A stretch of DNA of 64,000 nt from Porphyromonas crevioricanis (GCF_900167225.1 NZ_FUXH01000002.1:1-64000); one strand, 5' to 3'; positions 47,106 to 56,755 are shown, numbered from the stretch's first letter. The notes: generated from the sequence alone by a model not told the origin. Program-made: numbers and translations.

Positions 47106-48011
47106 ATGATTAAGAATTTGAATAGTTACTTGCTTGCTGTTTGGAGTTTGGGACTCATTGTAGGAGCCATATCTTGCTCATCAGACAACAAAAAACAAGG
47201 AGAGGAGATACCGGTCGTTTTGACTGTGAAACAAACCTCTGTGACAGTAGAGGAGGGACAGACTGTGCAATTGGAAGCCAGTGTTTCTCCCGAGGGAACC
47301 AAGATCAATTGGACGAGTAAAGATGCCACCATTGCCACAGTAAGTGAAACAGGCTTACTATCTGCAATTAAGCCTGGCAACACTTCAGTAGAGGTTTCCG
47401 CAATAGGAGCTGAAACCAAGAACATTGCTGTGATTGTGACCCAGAAAAAGGTTCCAGAGGAGAACAAATATCACTTCGAAGCAGCTGATTTTGCTTCCTA
47501 TAAACTCCTTTTGGAAGGGAAAGAGGATATGGCTGATAAGATCCGTGCTTATGAAGAGCAACTTGGGCTCCGAAAGCTCAACGAACAAGAGTCTGATGAC
47601 AAGAAGCTCCTTTTCAATACCTATGGGAGCAAGCTCTCTGTAACGAACATCACTGGTGTCCGCTACAAATTTCCTAATCCGGAAGATGAAGCAGATAGGT
47701 TGGGAGTTGTACTGATGGTTCTAGCAAATCCGTTGAATTTGGAGATTGCACTTGGAGACGAGTTCTCCGGTTGGCTAAAGAAGAATGGTTTGAGTGGTAA
47801 GATGACTGACTATTCCGATGCTGTCGGCATCATTGGAGGAAATGGAGAATGGGCTGCCGGTATGGAAACAGAGGACAAGAAATGGAATGTAGTTGTGTTG
47901 GATATGGCTGGTAAAACCGCTATAACCGTCGAGCCGCTTATTTCTTTTGAGTTTTCTAAAGCCGAACGGATTGCTTCTTTGAAGAAGATTCTTTCCCAAA
48001 AAGTCTTGTAG
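47106..48011 (+). CDS. Lipoprotein with bacterial Ig-like (Big_2) domain, function unknown
   Basis: The 301-residue product has a lipobox GAISC-SSD. A Big_2 domain follows at residues about 38-120 (VTVEEGQTVQLEASVSP, INWTSKDATIATVSETGLLS, then PGNTSVEVSA). The C-terminal 180 residues are unfamiliar and lack a T9SS domain. It would sit in the outer membrane, possibly facing out, and is the last of the four-gene run before the terminator at 48038. Confidence 0.85.
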   Translation: MIKNLNSYLLAVWSLGLIVGAISCSSDNKKQGEEIPVVLTVKQTSVTVEEGQTVQLEASVSPEGTKINWTSKDATIATVSETGLLSAIKPGNTSVEVSAIGAETKNIAVIVTQKKVPEENKYHFEAADFASYKLLLEGKEDMADKIRAYEEQLGLRKLNEQESDDKKLLFNTYGSKLSVTNITGVRYKFPNPEDEADRLGVVLMVLANPLNLEIALGDEFSGWLKKNGLSGKMTDYSDAVGIIGGNGEWAAGMETEDKKWNVVVLDMAGKTAITVEPLISFEFSKAERIASLKKILSQKVL

Positions 48012-48037
48012 AGTAAGACTTCCATAGACTTAAAAAA

Positions 48038-48074
48038 GGAGGCTGTGCCGAATATTCTTTTCGGTACAGCTTCC
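48038..48074 (+). terminator. Terminator after the surface-protein run
   Basis: GGAGGCTGTGCCGAA (48038-48052) pairs with TTCGGTACAGCTTCC (48060-48074) with two mismatches or wobbles, followed by TTTTCTTTTG. It is related to the hairpins at 422 and 24295. Confidence 0.75.
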
Positions 48075-48345
48075 TTTTCTTTTGTCCCTTGGGAAATAAG
48101 TATCCAACCCGTAAGGATCGTTGCATGCAACGATAGTCCCTTTTCCTCTCTCAGAACCCCGACTTAAGAGTCTTTCTCTTGATCTCATCAGATCAAGAGA
48201 AGCTTTGCATTGCTCTCTGAATTGGATTAAGATCTCATACAATGTCTCTGAATGGTAGTGTCCGAAAAAGAGTGTAGGTTAAGTTTCTCTTCTTTTCATT
48301 TGACATCCCTATTTTGCTTGGTCGTTTTCTTACGTCGAACTGACG

Positions 48346-48406
48346 TTTCCTAAACTGGAAAGTATATTTCCCTTATGTGGAAAGTTTGCTTTCCACACTT
48401 GGAAAA
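48346..48406. repeat. Array of alternating TTTCC and GGAAA half-sites upstream of clpB
   Basis: Six half-sites alternate in direction: TTTCC (48346), GGAAA (48357), TTTCC (near 48367), GGAAA (near 48379), TTTCC (48390) and GGAAA (48401). The spacers are 5-7 bases. The period is about 10-12 bases, close to one helical turn. Confidence 0.65.
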
Positions 48407-48605
48407 TAGATGCCCTATATAGGGAGGCTTTTGCCTGATATGCTCATTAAGGCTGGGTGGAGTATCCAGTCTCTTTGTTCATATCAAGCCATATCTGAAA
48501 GGAGTTTGTCCACCTCATCTTTCGGTTCGAAGGCGAGACTCTTTGATGCCATTTTGTCAGTGAGAAATTGGGATGGTATCATATTTGATTGATAGAAAGT
48601 TAGAT

Positions 48606-51203
48606 ATGAACATCAATAGCTATACCATCAAATCGCAGGAGGCTCTACAGCAGGCTGTAGAGCTGTGCCGCGTCGAGGGGCAGCAGCAGATAGTGCCGCT
48701 GCACTTGTTAGTCGCCCTGATAGACAAGGGCGAGAGTTTGGTAGATTTCGTTCTTCCCAAATTAGGGTTGCAACGGACTGTATTGCGTGAGCGAGCCATG
48801 GCTCTTTTATCTAAGCAGCCTAAAGTCTCCGGTGGAGAGCCTTACCTTGGCAACGAGGCAAATGAAGTCTTTAGACAAGCGGAGGATATTGCCCACCGGA
48901 TGCAGGATCGCTATGTTGCGCTGGAGCATTTACTCTTGGCTATTATATCAGTTAAGAGTGAGGCTGGGCAGCTGCTTAAAGATATGGGAGTGACACATGA
49001 GCAACTCGAAGCAGCTGTTTTGGAGCTTCGCAAGGGAGCGAAAGTGACGAGTCAATCGGCTGAGGACACTTATCAGTCTCTGGAGAAGTATGCGACAGAT
49101 CTTTGTGCCCGTGCTCGCGACGGGAAGTTGGATCCGGTGATAGGTCGAGACGAAGAGATACGACGAGTGTTGCAGATCCTCTCCCGTCGAACTAAGAATA
49201 ATCCAATTCTCATTGGTGAACCCGGAGTGGGGAAGACGGCCATAGCCGAAGGCCTGGCACATCGTATCATACGAGGAGATGTGCCTGACAATTTGAAGCA
49301 GAAAAAGATTTTCAGTCTTGATATGGGAGCCTTAGTCGCCGGGGCCAAGTATAAAGGAGAATTTGAGGAGCGTCTGAAATCCGTAGTCAGTGAGGTGAGC
49401 AAGAGCGAAGGAGAGGTGATCTTGTTTATCGATGAAATCCACACGCTGGTGGGTGCCGGCAAAAGTGAGGGGGCTATGGATGCCGCCAATATCCTCAAGC
49501 CGGCTTTGGCCAGAGGAGAATTGCGGGCTATTGGAGCAACAACCTTGGATGAATACCAGAAGTATTTCGAGAAGGATAAGGCTTTGGAGAGACGTTTTCA
49601 AATGGTTATGGTAAATGAGCCAGACGAGCTGAGTACTATATCAATTCTACGGGGTCTTAAGGAGAAGTACGAAAATCATCACAAAGTGCGTATTAAGGAT
49701 GAGGCTATCATTTCGGCTGTCAAGCTCTCCAATCGTTATATTACCGATCGTTTTTTGCCGGACAAGGCAATTGATTTGATGGATGAGGCTGCAGCCCGAT
49801 TGCGTATGCAGATGGATTCTTTGCCAGAAGATCTCGATGAGGTGGAACGCCGAGTCAAACAGCTGGAGATTGAGCGAGAAGCTATTCGCCGAGAGCAAGA
49901 CGAACCCAAGTTAGCCAAGCTTGAGAAAGAGATAGCCGATCTGAAGGAAGACGAACAGTTGCGTCGGTCGGTTTGGCAGCGGGAGAAAGATCTGATCAAT
50001 ACCATACAGCAGTGTAAGGTAGCTATAGAAGACCTCAAATATCATGCCGAGCGTGCCGAACGGGAAGGAGACTATGGCAAGGTGGCAGAGATCCGCTATG
50101 GATCCATTGTAGCCGAGCAAACAAAAATGGCAGAGTTGCAGCAACAACTCTACGAATTACAACAAGATGGTAAGGCGGCAATCAAGGAAGAGGTAGAATC
50201 GGATGATATAGCAGAGATCGTGGCTCGCTGGACTGGAATACCCGTGAGCAAGATGATGCAAAGCGAGCGCGAAAAGTTACTTCATTTGGAGGGTGAATTG
50301 CACAAACGAGTCGTAGGTCAAGATGAAGCTATTACGGCTGTAAGTGATGCAGTGCGTCGTTCTCGTGCCGGGTTGCAAGATGCCAAGCGTCCTATTGGTT
50401 CTTTTCTTTTCCTCGGATCTACTGGAGTGGGGAAAACAGAGTTGGCCAAGGCCCTGGCAGAATATCTCTTCGATGATGAGGCTATGCTTACTCGTATTGA
50501 TATGAGCGAGTACCAAGAGAAGTTTGCTGCCTCTCGACTCATCGGAGCCCCTCCGGGATATGTAGGCTACGAAGAAGGAGGACAACTCACGGAAGCCGTG
50601 CGTCGTAAGCCTTATTCAGTAATCCTTTTCGATGAGATAGAGAAGGCGCATCCCGATGTATTCAACCTCTTGCTACAGGTCTTGGATGATGGGCGACTGA
50701 CCGATAATAAGGGCCGAACAGTCAATTTCAAGAATACGATTATTATCATGACTTCTAATGTCGGTTCGAATATCATACAGCAACAGCTGACAGGCCTTTC
50801 CGACAATGTAACAGAAGAGACTGTAGAGCAGACGAAGCAGCAGATCCTGAATTTGCTCAAGCAAAGTGTACGACCCGAATTTCTCAATCGTATAGACGAG
50901 GTTATTGTATTCCGTCCGCTTTGTAAAGGGGAGATCCGTCGTATTGTGGAGTTACAACTGCAGGCGGTGTCTGCTTTGTTGGCGGAAAATGGTTTGAAAA
51001 TGACTTATACACCAGCTGTTGTAGACCGAGTTGCGGAGCGAGGGTTCGATCCGGAGTTTGGAGCAAGGCCGGTGAAACGAGTACTGCAGCGTGAGATCCT
51101 CAATGAGTTGAGCAAGGCTTTGCTGGCTGCTCAAGTGACCGGAGAGCATCCTATCGTAATTGACTTGGATGAGAAAGGAGAGTCGATCATTTTCCGGAAT
51201 TGA
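48606..51203 (+). CDS. clpB: ClpB disaggregase chaperone
   Basis: A hexameric AAA+ chaperone that, with DnaK, pulls proteins out of aggregates. The 865 residues show the Clp_N domain (1-145) and the first ATPase with Walker A GEPGVGKTA (204-212) and VILFIDEIHTLVGAGKSEGA. A coiled-coil middle domain (about 400-525, rich in E, K, R, Q) marks ClpB rather than ClpA or ClpC. The second ATPase has GSTGVGKTE (604-612). I start at the ATG at 48606 (MNINSYTIKS), not the one at 48573. The next gene converges across a strong terminator. Confidence 0.96.
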   Translation: MNINSYTIKSQEALQQAVELCRVEGQQQIVPLHLLVALIDKGESLVDFVLPKLGLQRTVLRERAMALLSKQPKVSGGEPYLGNEANEVFRQAEDIAHRMQDRYVALEHLLLAIISVKSEAGQLLKDMGVTHEQLEAAVLELRKGAKVTSQSAEDTYQSLEKYATDLCARARDGKLDPVIGRDEEIRRVLQILSRRTKNNPILIGEPGVGKTAIAEGLAHRIIRGDVPDNLKQKKIFSLDMGALVAGAKYKGEFEERLKSVVSEVSKSEGEVILFIDEIHTLVGAGKSEGAMDAANILKPALARGELRAIGATTLDEYQKYFEKDKALERRFQMVMVNEPDELSTISILRGLKEKYENHHKVRIKDEAIISAVKLSNRYITDRFLPDKAIDLMDEAAARLRMQMDSLPEDLDEVERRVKQLEIEREAIRREQDEPKLAKLEKEIADLKEDEQLRRSVWQREKDLINTIQQCKVAIEDLKYHAERAEREGDYGKVAEIRYGSIVAEQTKMAELQQQLYELQQDGKAAIKEEVESDDIAEIVARWTGIPVSKMMQSEREKLLHLEGELHKRVVGQDEAITAVSDAVRRSRAGLQDAKRPIGSFLFLGSTGVGKTELAKALAEYLFDDEAMLTRIDMSEYQEKFAASRLIGAPPGYVGYEEGGQLTEAVRRKPYSVILFDEIEKAHPDVFNLLLQVLDDGRLTDNKGRTVNFKNTIIIMTSNVGSNIIQQQLTGLSDNVTEETVEQTKQQILNLLKQSVRPEFLNRIDEVIVFRPLCKGEIRRIVELQLQAVSALLAENGLKMTYTPAVVDRVAERGFDPEFGARPVKRVLQREILNELSKALLAAQVTGEHPIVIDLDEKGESIIFRN

Positions 51204-51242
51204 TTTCGAGGTCGGGATTGTCTGTCAATCGATCGATCTTGC

Positions 51243-51293
51243 AAAACACAAAAAGGGAGTGCCATAATTAATGGCACTCCCTTTTTGTGTTTT
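51243..51293. terminator. Long perfect two-way terminator between clpB and rnf
   Basis: AAAACACAAAAAGGGAGTGCCAT (51243-51265) and its exact inverse (51271-51293) form a 23-base perfect stem around AATTA. A/T runs on each side let it stop transcription from both directions. Confidence 0.93.
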
Positions 51294-51462
51294 AGGGAAG
51301 AGAAAACTGCGAAGTGTTGAGATGGGAGAGAGCGTGCGTAGTACTTATGACTTAACTCAGTACCCTGAAAGCAACACCGCAAACTTATTCGACATGAACA
51401 CAGCTATCACAAATTCCTTGCATGGAGAGCAAGGATAGGTGTCTGTCTGTGGATCCCTTTAC

Positions 51463-52197
51463 TTATCCTTTAATGAGGGTCGAATCTTCTTGTGCTATAT
51501 TCAAGCTGTCTGTCTCTGCAGCAGCTGTGGCAGCTGCCACAGCATCTACCTGCTGTGCTGCGGTAGAATCGGTTGCTGTGACAACAGCTACCTCTTCTTT
51601 CGGACTTGTTGCACGTCTGATGCCTTTGTCCATACCACTAAAGCCCATGAAGCTCATAGCCAAAATACCAGCTACCAACATTGCTGCTGGCATGCCCACC
51701 ATGGCTTTCGGTAGAGCTGTCTTAGCCAATTGCTCGCGGATACCGGCAAAGGTAACCAAAGCCAGTGTGAAGCCGATAGCAGTACTGATAGCATAGATAA
51801 GACTCTGCATGAAGCTATAGTCTTTTTGAATGACGAGGATAGCAACCCCCAGTACGCAGCAGTTTGTAGTAATCAAAGGCAAGAAAACACCGAGAGCTTG
51901 ATACAGAGAGGGGGATACCTTCTTCAGGATAATCTCCACCATCTGCACCAGTGCAGCGATAATGAGGATGAAGACAATCGTTTGCGCAAATTCCAGACCA
52001 TAGCGATCCAGAACAAACTTCTGAATCAGAAAGGTTACGATCGTAGCCAGCGTAAGAACGAAAGTCACGGCTGCCCCCATTCCTATAGAGGTCTGTACTT
52101 TCTTGGATACTCCCAAGAAAGGGCAGATACCCAAGAATTGAGCTAATACGACATTGTTTACAAATATCGCAGCAATGAATATCAATAAGTATTCCAT
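51463..52197 (-). CDS. rnfA: Rnf complex subunit A, with extended C-terminal tail
   Basis: Membrane subunit of the ferredoxin:NAD+ oxidoreductase, homologous to NqrE. FVNNVVLAQFLGICPFLGVS with LGIC and the TTNC motif carry the conserved cysteines. The core of about 195 residues is normal. A further 45-50 residues (Ala-, Val-, Asp- and Thr-rich, from about residue 195) form a tail that I do not know from typical RnfA. It is the last gene of the operon, ending before the two-way terminator. Confidence 0.94.
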   Translation of the reverse strand: MEYLLIFIAAIFVNNVVLAQFLGICPFLGVSKKVQTSIGMGAAVTFVLTLATIVTFLIQKFVLDRYGLEFAQTIVFILIIAALVQMVEIILKKVSPSLYQALGVFLPLITTNCCVLGVAILVIQKDYSFMQSLIYAISTAIGFTLALVTFAGIREQLAKTALPKAMVGMPAAMLVAGILAMSFMGFSGMDKGIRRATSPKEEVAVVTATDSTAAQQVDAVAAATAAAETDSLNIAQEDSTLIKG

Positions 52198-52223
52198 AGA
52201 TTCTTCTGTTTAGGGAGGGGGGA

Positions 52224-52820
52224 TTAAGCTTTCTTCTGGAGTTTATTCACAACAGCAATCAGGTAGCCCAGAGCGATAAAAGCACCGGGAGCAAGTACGA
52301 AGAGAAGCGCACCATAGCTCTCTGGATAGAGATTTAAGCCAAATACGCTACCTGTACCGAGCAGCTCACGTACCGAGCCCAAAAGTGTGAGCCCCAGTGT
52401 AAAGCCAAGACCGATACCTATACCATCGAGAGCAGAGTGCAGTACTCCTCGCTTGGCCGCAACAGCCTCAGCACGCCCCAGCACAATACAGTTTACCACA
52501 ATCAGAGGGATAAACAACCCTAAGCTGGCATACAGAGCCGGCACATAGGCCTGCATAAGCATCTGCAGCATGGATACAAAACCTGCGATCACGACAATAA
52601 AAGCTGGGATACGCACCATATCCGGAATCAACTTTTTGATCATGGAGATCACCACATTGGAGCAAATGAGCACAAACATGGTGGCCACACCCATCCCTAA
52701 GCCGTTCATGGCGGAGGAGGTTGTACCCAGCGTGGGGCACATCCCGAGCATCAGCACAAAGGTGGGGTTTTCCGCTACGATACCGTTTACAATGACGGCT
52801 AAATTCTTGTTCATGGCCAT
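52224..52820 (-). CDS. rnfE: Rnf complex subunit E
   Basis: The 198-residue membrane subunit is an RnfA/NqrD-type paralogue with LMLGMCPTLGTTSSA and IVVNCIVLGRAEAVA. The start lies one base beyond the rnfG stop; a second ATG two codons later is equally likely. It is part of the electron-carrying membrane core. Confidence 0.94.
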   Translation of the reverse strand: MAMNKNLAVIVNGIVAENPTFVLMLGMCPTLGTTSSAMNGLGMGVATMFVLICSNVVISMIKKLIPDMVRIPAFIVVIAGFVSMLQMLMQAYVPALYASLGLFIPLIVVNCIVLGRAEAVAAKRGVLHSALDGIGIGLGFTLGLTLLGSVRELLGTGSVFGLNLYPESYGALLFVLAPGAFIALGYLIAVVNKLQKKA

Positions 52821-52821
52821 A

Positions 52822-53445
52822 TCAGTTGCCTCCTTCCGTTTGATTGGTGGTTACTACTCTTTGGTATGCCTTGTAAGCCCTATTCACCGCATCTGTGAAA
52901 GCCCGGCTCGAGATAGTAGCAGCTGTGATAGCATCTACACTCCCTCCGTCTTTGGAGACTTTCAGCTCTTTTACTTCGGGCATGGCGATACCTTTGACAC
53001 ATCCCTTGCCTTTTCCTTTTGCGTCTGTTTCGCCAAACCATTCGGGGATTTTAGTTCCCAAGCCCGGTGTCTCGGCATTTTCCAGTTCCACAAAGTCTAT
53101 GATTGTTCCTTCTGTATCGAAGCCTACCATTTCGGAGATTTTACCACCGAATCCGTCGGCATAAGACTCCACGGCATAGCCTATGGTCTCTCCTTCTTTC
53201 TTTGCTGTATAGACAACCACATCGGCTTTGTCCCCATCAAGCGTAAACTTAGTTTCGCTCAATTCGGTCTTATCGTCCATGCCGGGGATTACCTTGGCGA
53301 TGGCTGCGTTTTTGGCTGCTTCTTTGGAGACTTTGATAGGCTCTTCGGTCAGCTTGTACATACCGCCGAGCATAGCTGCTACCACCAGGCAGATACCTAC
53401 CAGAGAGAGCAACATATTGGGTAGAGTAGAAGCGAGTTTTTTCAT
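52822..53445 (-). CDS. rnfG: Rnf complex subunit G (covalent-FMN subunit)
   Basis: The 207-residue protein has one N-terminal helix (about 8-30) and a periplasmic FMN domain. GFGGKISEMVGFD and ENAETPGLGTKI are family motifs. The flavin threonine is T177 in ITAATISSRA, where alanine replaces the usual glycine of SGAT. The start overlaps the rnfD stop by four bases. Confidence 0.93.
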   Translation of the reverse strand: MKKLASTLPNMLLSLVGICLVVAAMLGGMYKLTEEPIKVSKEAAKNAAIAKVIPGMDDKTELSETKFTLDGDKADVVVYTAKKEGETIGYAVESYADGFGGKISEMVGFDTEGTIIDFVELENAETPGLGTKIPEWFGETDAKGKGKGCVKGIAMPEVKELKVSKDGGSVDAITAATISSRAFTDAVNRAYKAYQRVVTTNQTEGGN

Positions 53446-54434
53446 TTCTTGTTTCCTCCGAAGCGTTTAGGTTTCATATAAGTATTGATCAGTGGCGTAA
53501 ATCCATTCATGATCAGGATTGCAAAAGACATCCCTTCCGGATAGGCACCGAACAGGCGAATAGCCACTGTGAGGAACCCGATCAGGCAACCATAGAGGAT
53601 CTGCCCTTTCTTGCTCATGGGCGAGGTCACATAGTCCGTAGCCATGAAGATGGCACCGAGCAGCATACCTCCGGTGAGGACATGGAACCAAGGAGTCGGG
53701 TATATGGCCGGATCTACGAGCCACATGATACCTCCGAAGATAAAGGCTGTAGCCAGTATACTCACAGGGATGTGCCAAGTGATGATACGACGCATGAGCA
53801 TATAGGCACCTCCCAGGATGAGGGCAATGGCTGCCATCTCTCCGAGTGACCCTCCATGCAGACCAATCAAAGTATCCAGCGTAGAGGGGAGCATATCGGC
53901 GCTCATACCAGGTGCTCCTGCTATCACGCCCTTGGCTATACCCAAAGGAGTCGCACCGGTGGTTGCATCTGCCATTGCAGCTCCGAAAAGAGGCTGTGGT
54001 ACAGGCCAAGTGGTCATCTGTACCGGGAATGAAATAAGTAGGAATACACGCCCTACCAAAGCCGGGTTGAAGATGTTACCACCTATGCCACCGAAAGACA
54101 GCTTGCCGAGTCCCATTGCTACAAGAGCTCCCAGCAGAAGGATCCAGATAGGCAGGTTGCTTGGTACATTGAAAGCGAGCAATACACCTGTGAGAATGGC
54201 CGATCCATCGAAAATTGTCGGACGCCGTCCCATCAGGTACTTGGTAATCACGTACTCCACAATACAGCAGGCCACTACGGACACGGCCGTAATGAGCAGC
54301 GAGTGCCAGCCAAACAGATATACAGACACTAAGAAGGCAGGAATGAGGGCGATGAGCACCCCATACATATTCTTGCCTATACTGTCGCCTCCATGAATAT
54401 GAGGCGAGGGGGATATAAACAATTTATTTTCCAT
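53442..54434 (-). CDS. rnfD: Rnf complex subunit D (covalent-FMN membrane subunit)
   Basis: The 330-residue protein has about nine or ten helices and is a homologue of NqrB. It opens with SPSPHIHGGDSI, typical of RnfD. The flavin threonine is T162 in TTGATPLG. GGIGGNIFNPALVGRVFL and MATDYVTSPM are conserved segments. It overlaps rnfG and follows rnfC by 13 bases. Confidence 0.95.
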   Translation of the reverse strand: MENKLFISPSPHIHGGDSIGKNMYGVLIALIPAFLVSVYLFGWHSLLITAVSVVACCIVEYVITKYLMGRRPTIFDGSAILTGVLLAFNVPSNLPIWILLLGALVAMGLGKLSFGGIGGNIFNPALVGRVFLLISFPVQMTTWPVPQPLFGAAMADATTGATPLGIAKGVIAGAPGMSADMLPSTLDTLIGLHGGSLGEMAAIALILGGAYMLMRRIITWHIPVSILATAFIFGGIMWLVDPAIYPTPWFHVLTGGMLLGAIFMATDYVTSPMSKKGQILYGCLIGFLTVAIRLFGAYPEGMSFAILIMNGFTPLINTYMKPKRFGGNKK

Positions 54435-54447
54435 ACGAGTGCTTCAC

Positions 54448-55782
54448 TTATTTCTTGCTTCTTGAGCGAATGATACCCATTACGGTCTGTTTGCCCAATC
54501 GGATATAGTCCAACAAAGGACGATGAGCTGGGCAAGTGTAGCTGCATGAGCCACATTCGATACAGTCGAAGATATAGTTGGCTTCGGCCCCTTCCCAGTC
54601 TTTGAATTTTGTATCGCGCATCAAGAACGCAGGGTTGAGCCCCATCGGGCAGGCCGATACACACTTGGCGCAGCGGATACATGGCTCCATAGGCTTACGC
54701 TCGCTTTCTTCCCGACTCAGCAGCAATACACCGCTGGTCCCTTTGGTTACGGGAACATCTGGGGTCAAGAGAGCTTTCCCCATCATTGGCCCACCTCCGA
54801 TGATTTTCCCTGTGTCTTCGGGCAGACCGCCGGCCGCTTCTATGAGGTTGGCTATGGGAGTACCCACACGCACCAGGTAGTTGGATGGTGAGGCGAGTTT
54901 CTTACCCGTGATGGTTACTATGCGTTCCACAAGAGGCTTGTTCTTCTGCACAGCCTCATAGACAGCAAATACGGTACCGACGTTTTGTACAACAGCACCC
55001 GTGCTGATAGGCAAGGCTCCGCTCTTGACCTGTTTGCGTATCACGGCATCGATAAGCTGTTTTTCGCCACCTTGGGGGTATTGTACCTTCAAGGGCATTA
55101 CCTCTATGCCGCTATATTTAGCTGCCAAGGAGCTCAAGTGGCGTATCGCATCAGGCTTGTTGTTCTCCACGCCAATCACGGTGCGATTTACTCCAATGGC
55201 TTTCATCAAGATTTGGCAGCCAACCATGATTTCTTCTCCTTTGGCCATCATCAAGGCGTGGTCGCTCGTCAGGTACGGCTCACACTCTACTGCATTGATG
55301 ATGAGGATTTGAGGAGTTGATCCGGGAGGGGGAGACAGTTTGACGTGTGTGGGGAATGTAGCTCCACCAAGCCCCACGATCCCGGCTGCGAGTATCTTGT
55401 CTATAATAGCCTTCGGCTCCAGATCGCATTGAGCTTGCAGCTCTGTACTTCTGTCGATGGTATCTACCCATTCGTCACCCTCTACATCGATGATGATAAC
55501 AGGCTTTTTGTAGCCACTGGCATCGTATTGTGTATCCAGCTTGGCTACTTTACCGGATACCGAGGAGTAGATGTTGGCCGATACAAAGCCCGATGCTTGG
55601 GCGATCAGCGTACCTACTTTCACCTCATCGCCTTTGTTTACCACGGCAGTTGCCGGTGCTCCGATATGCTGTCCCAGAGGGATAGCCACTTGTTTGGGCA
55701 GAGTAAGCACCTCGATGGGCTTCCCGGCCGACAATTTGTTTTCCGGCGGATGAATACCGCCGAGTCTGAATGTCCTCAACAT
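54448..55782 (-). CDS. rnfC: Rnf complex subunit C (NADH-binding, 4Fe-4S)
   Basis: The 444-residue protein carries GGIHPPENK at the N-terminus and VGLGGATFPTHVKL with NAVECEPYLTSD. Two 4Fe-4S motifs follow: CIRCAKCVSACPMGLNP and CIECGSCSYTCPAHRP. It exchanges electrons with NAD(H). The length matches the compact Bacteroidota and clostridial form; there is no long Ala/Lys-rich tail as in E. coli. Confidence 0.96.
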   Translation of the reverse strand: MLRTFRLGGIHPPENKLSAGKPIEVLTLPKQVAIPLGQHIGAPATAVVNKGDEVKVGTLIAQASGFVSANIYSSVSGKVAKLDTQYDASGYKKPVIIIDVEGDEWVDTIDRSTELQAQCDLEPKAIIDKILAAGIVGLGGATFPTHVKLSPPPGSTPQILIINAVECEPYLTSDHALMMAKGEEIMVGCQILMKAIGVNRTVIGVENNKPDAIRHLSSLAAKYSGIEVMPLKVQYPQGGEKQLIDAVIRKQVKSGALPISTGAVVQNVGTVFAVYEAVQKNKPLVERIVTITGKKLASPSNYLVRVGTPIANLIEAAGGLPEDTGKIIGGGPMMGKALLTPDVPVTKGTSGVLLLSREESERKPMEPCIRCAKCVSACPMGLNPAFLMRDTKFKDWEGAEANYIFDCIECGSCSYTCPAHRPLLDYIRLGKQTVMGIIRSRSKK

Positions 55783-55855
55783 AGACTTGATATGCTGTAT
55801 ATTGATTATTCTTCTTCGAGATAGGAATTCACAAGAGACTAAGAGAGCTCGAGGA

Positions 55856-56755
55856 TCAGGCCTGAGGTATTGTTGCTTCTTGCGCTACCGGGGCCGTTGT
55901 TGCCTCTGGTTTGGCTGCCGGAACCTCAGGTTTCGGCTTGCGTGGCGGGAAGTTAAGCTCATGGATTGCATGGGTAGGACAAACCTCTACGCAAGAGCGA
56001 CACAGACGGCACTTCTGCCAATCAATATAAGAGAGATTGTTCTCTATTGTGATTGCTTCGAACTTGCACTCTTTCAGGCATTTGGAGCATCCGATACAAG
56101 CATTGGTACAAGCCTTCTTGGCTACACCGCCTTTGTCTTTATTTACACAGCTGACGAAGATACGGCGACTCTTGGGCCCTTTCTTACGCAGCTCTATGAT
56201 GTGCTTGGGACAGGCTTTCACGCAGGCTCCGCAGGCAGTACATTTTTCTTCGTCCACTTCTGGTAGGCCAGTCTCCGGGTTCATGTGTATGGCACCGAAG
56301 TTACACGCAGCCACACAGTCTCCACAGCCCAGACAACCATAGCTACAGCCGGTCTCTCCACTGTATAGAGCTGCAGCGATAGCGCAACTCATAGCACCAT
56401 CATAAGTATTGGTGCGAGGGCGAGCTTCGCAGTCTCCATTACAGCGCACCACAGCTACCATAGGGTCAGCTGCTCCTGCAGACATCCCCAGAATATCGGC
56501 TACTTTGTTCATCACATCGGCTCCACCGACGGGGCAAAATAAACCATCCAAACTATCAGCCTTGGCACAAGCCGAGGCAAAACCCGAACAGCCGGGGAAT
56601 CCGCAACCCCCACAATTGGCCTGAGGCAGCACTTCTGCTACTTGTCCGATACGTGGGTCTTCCTTGACTTCAAACTTCTTGGCTGCCAGAAATAGCAACA
56701 AAGAGCCGATTGCTCCGATCACAACGAGCACGACTACGGTAGTAAGAATTATCAT
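55856..56755 (-). CDS. rnfB: Rnf complex subunit B (polyferredoxin)
   Basis: The 299-residue protein has one N-terminal helix and a first cluster motif (NCGGCGFPGCSGFA). Then come four ferredoxin-like 4Fe-4S motifs (CLGCGDCVAACNF, CTACGACVKACPK, CIGCSKCLKECKF, CRLCRSCVEVCPT). The tail is Pro/Ala-rich. It is the likely entry for ferredoxin electrons. A 73-base gap separates it from rnfC. Confidence 0.96.
   Translation of the reverse strand: MIILTTVVVLVVIGAIGSLLLFLAAKKFEVKEDPRIGQVAEVLPQANCGGCGFPGCSGFASACAKADSLDGLFCPVGGADVMNKVADILGMSAGAADPMVAVVRCNGDCEARPRTNTYDGAMSCAIAAALYSGETGCSYGCLGCGDCVAACNFGAIHMNPETGLPEVDEEKCTACGACVKACPKHIIELRKKGPKSRRIFVSCVNKDKGGVAKKACTNACIGCSKCLKECKFEAITIENNLSYIDWQKCRLCRSCVEVCPTHAIHELNFPPRKPKPEVPAAKPEATTAPVAQEATIPQA

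Larger units (their letters stand above)
48012..48605. other. Intergenic region upstream of clpB with terminator and half-site array
   Basis: This 594-base gap holds the terminator at 48038-48074 and the alternating TTTCC/GGAAA array at 48346-48406. No exact TAnnTTTG box was found; CATATTTG at 48580-48587 is one base off. Confidence 0.5.

Noticed and set aside
48410-48592. 60-codon ORF upstream of clpB
   Set aside because: No family resemblance, no promoter, and it lies in the clpB leader region.
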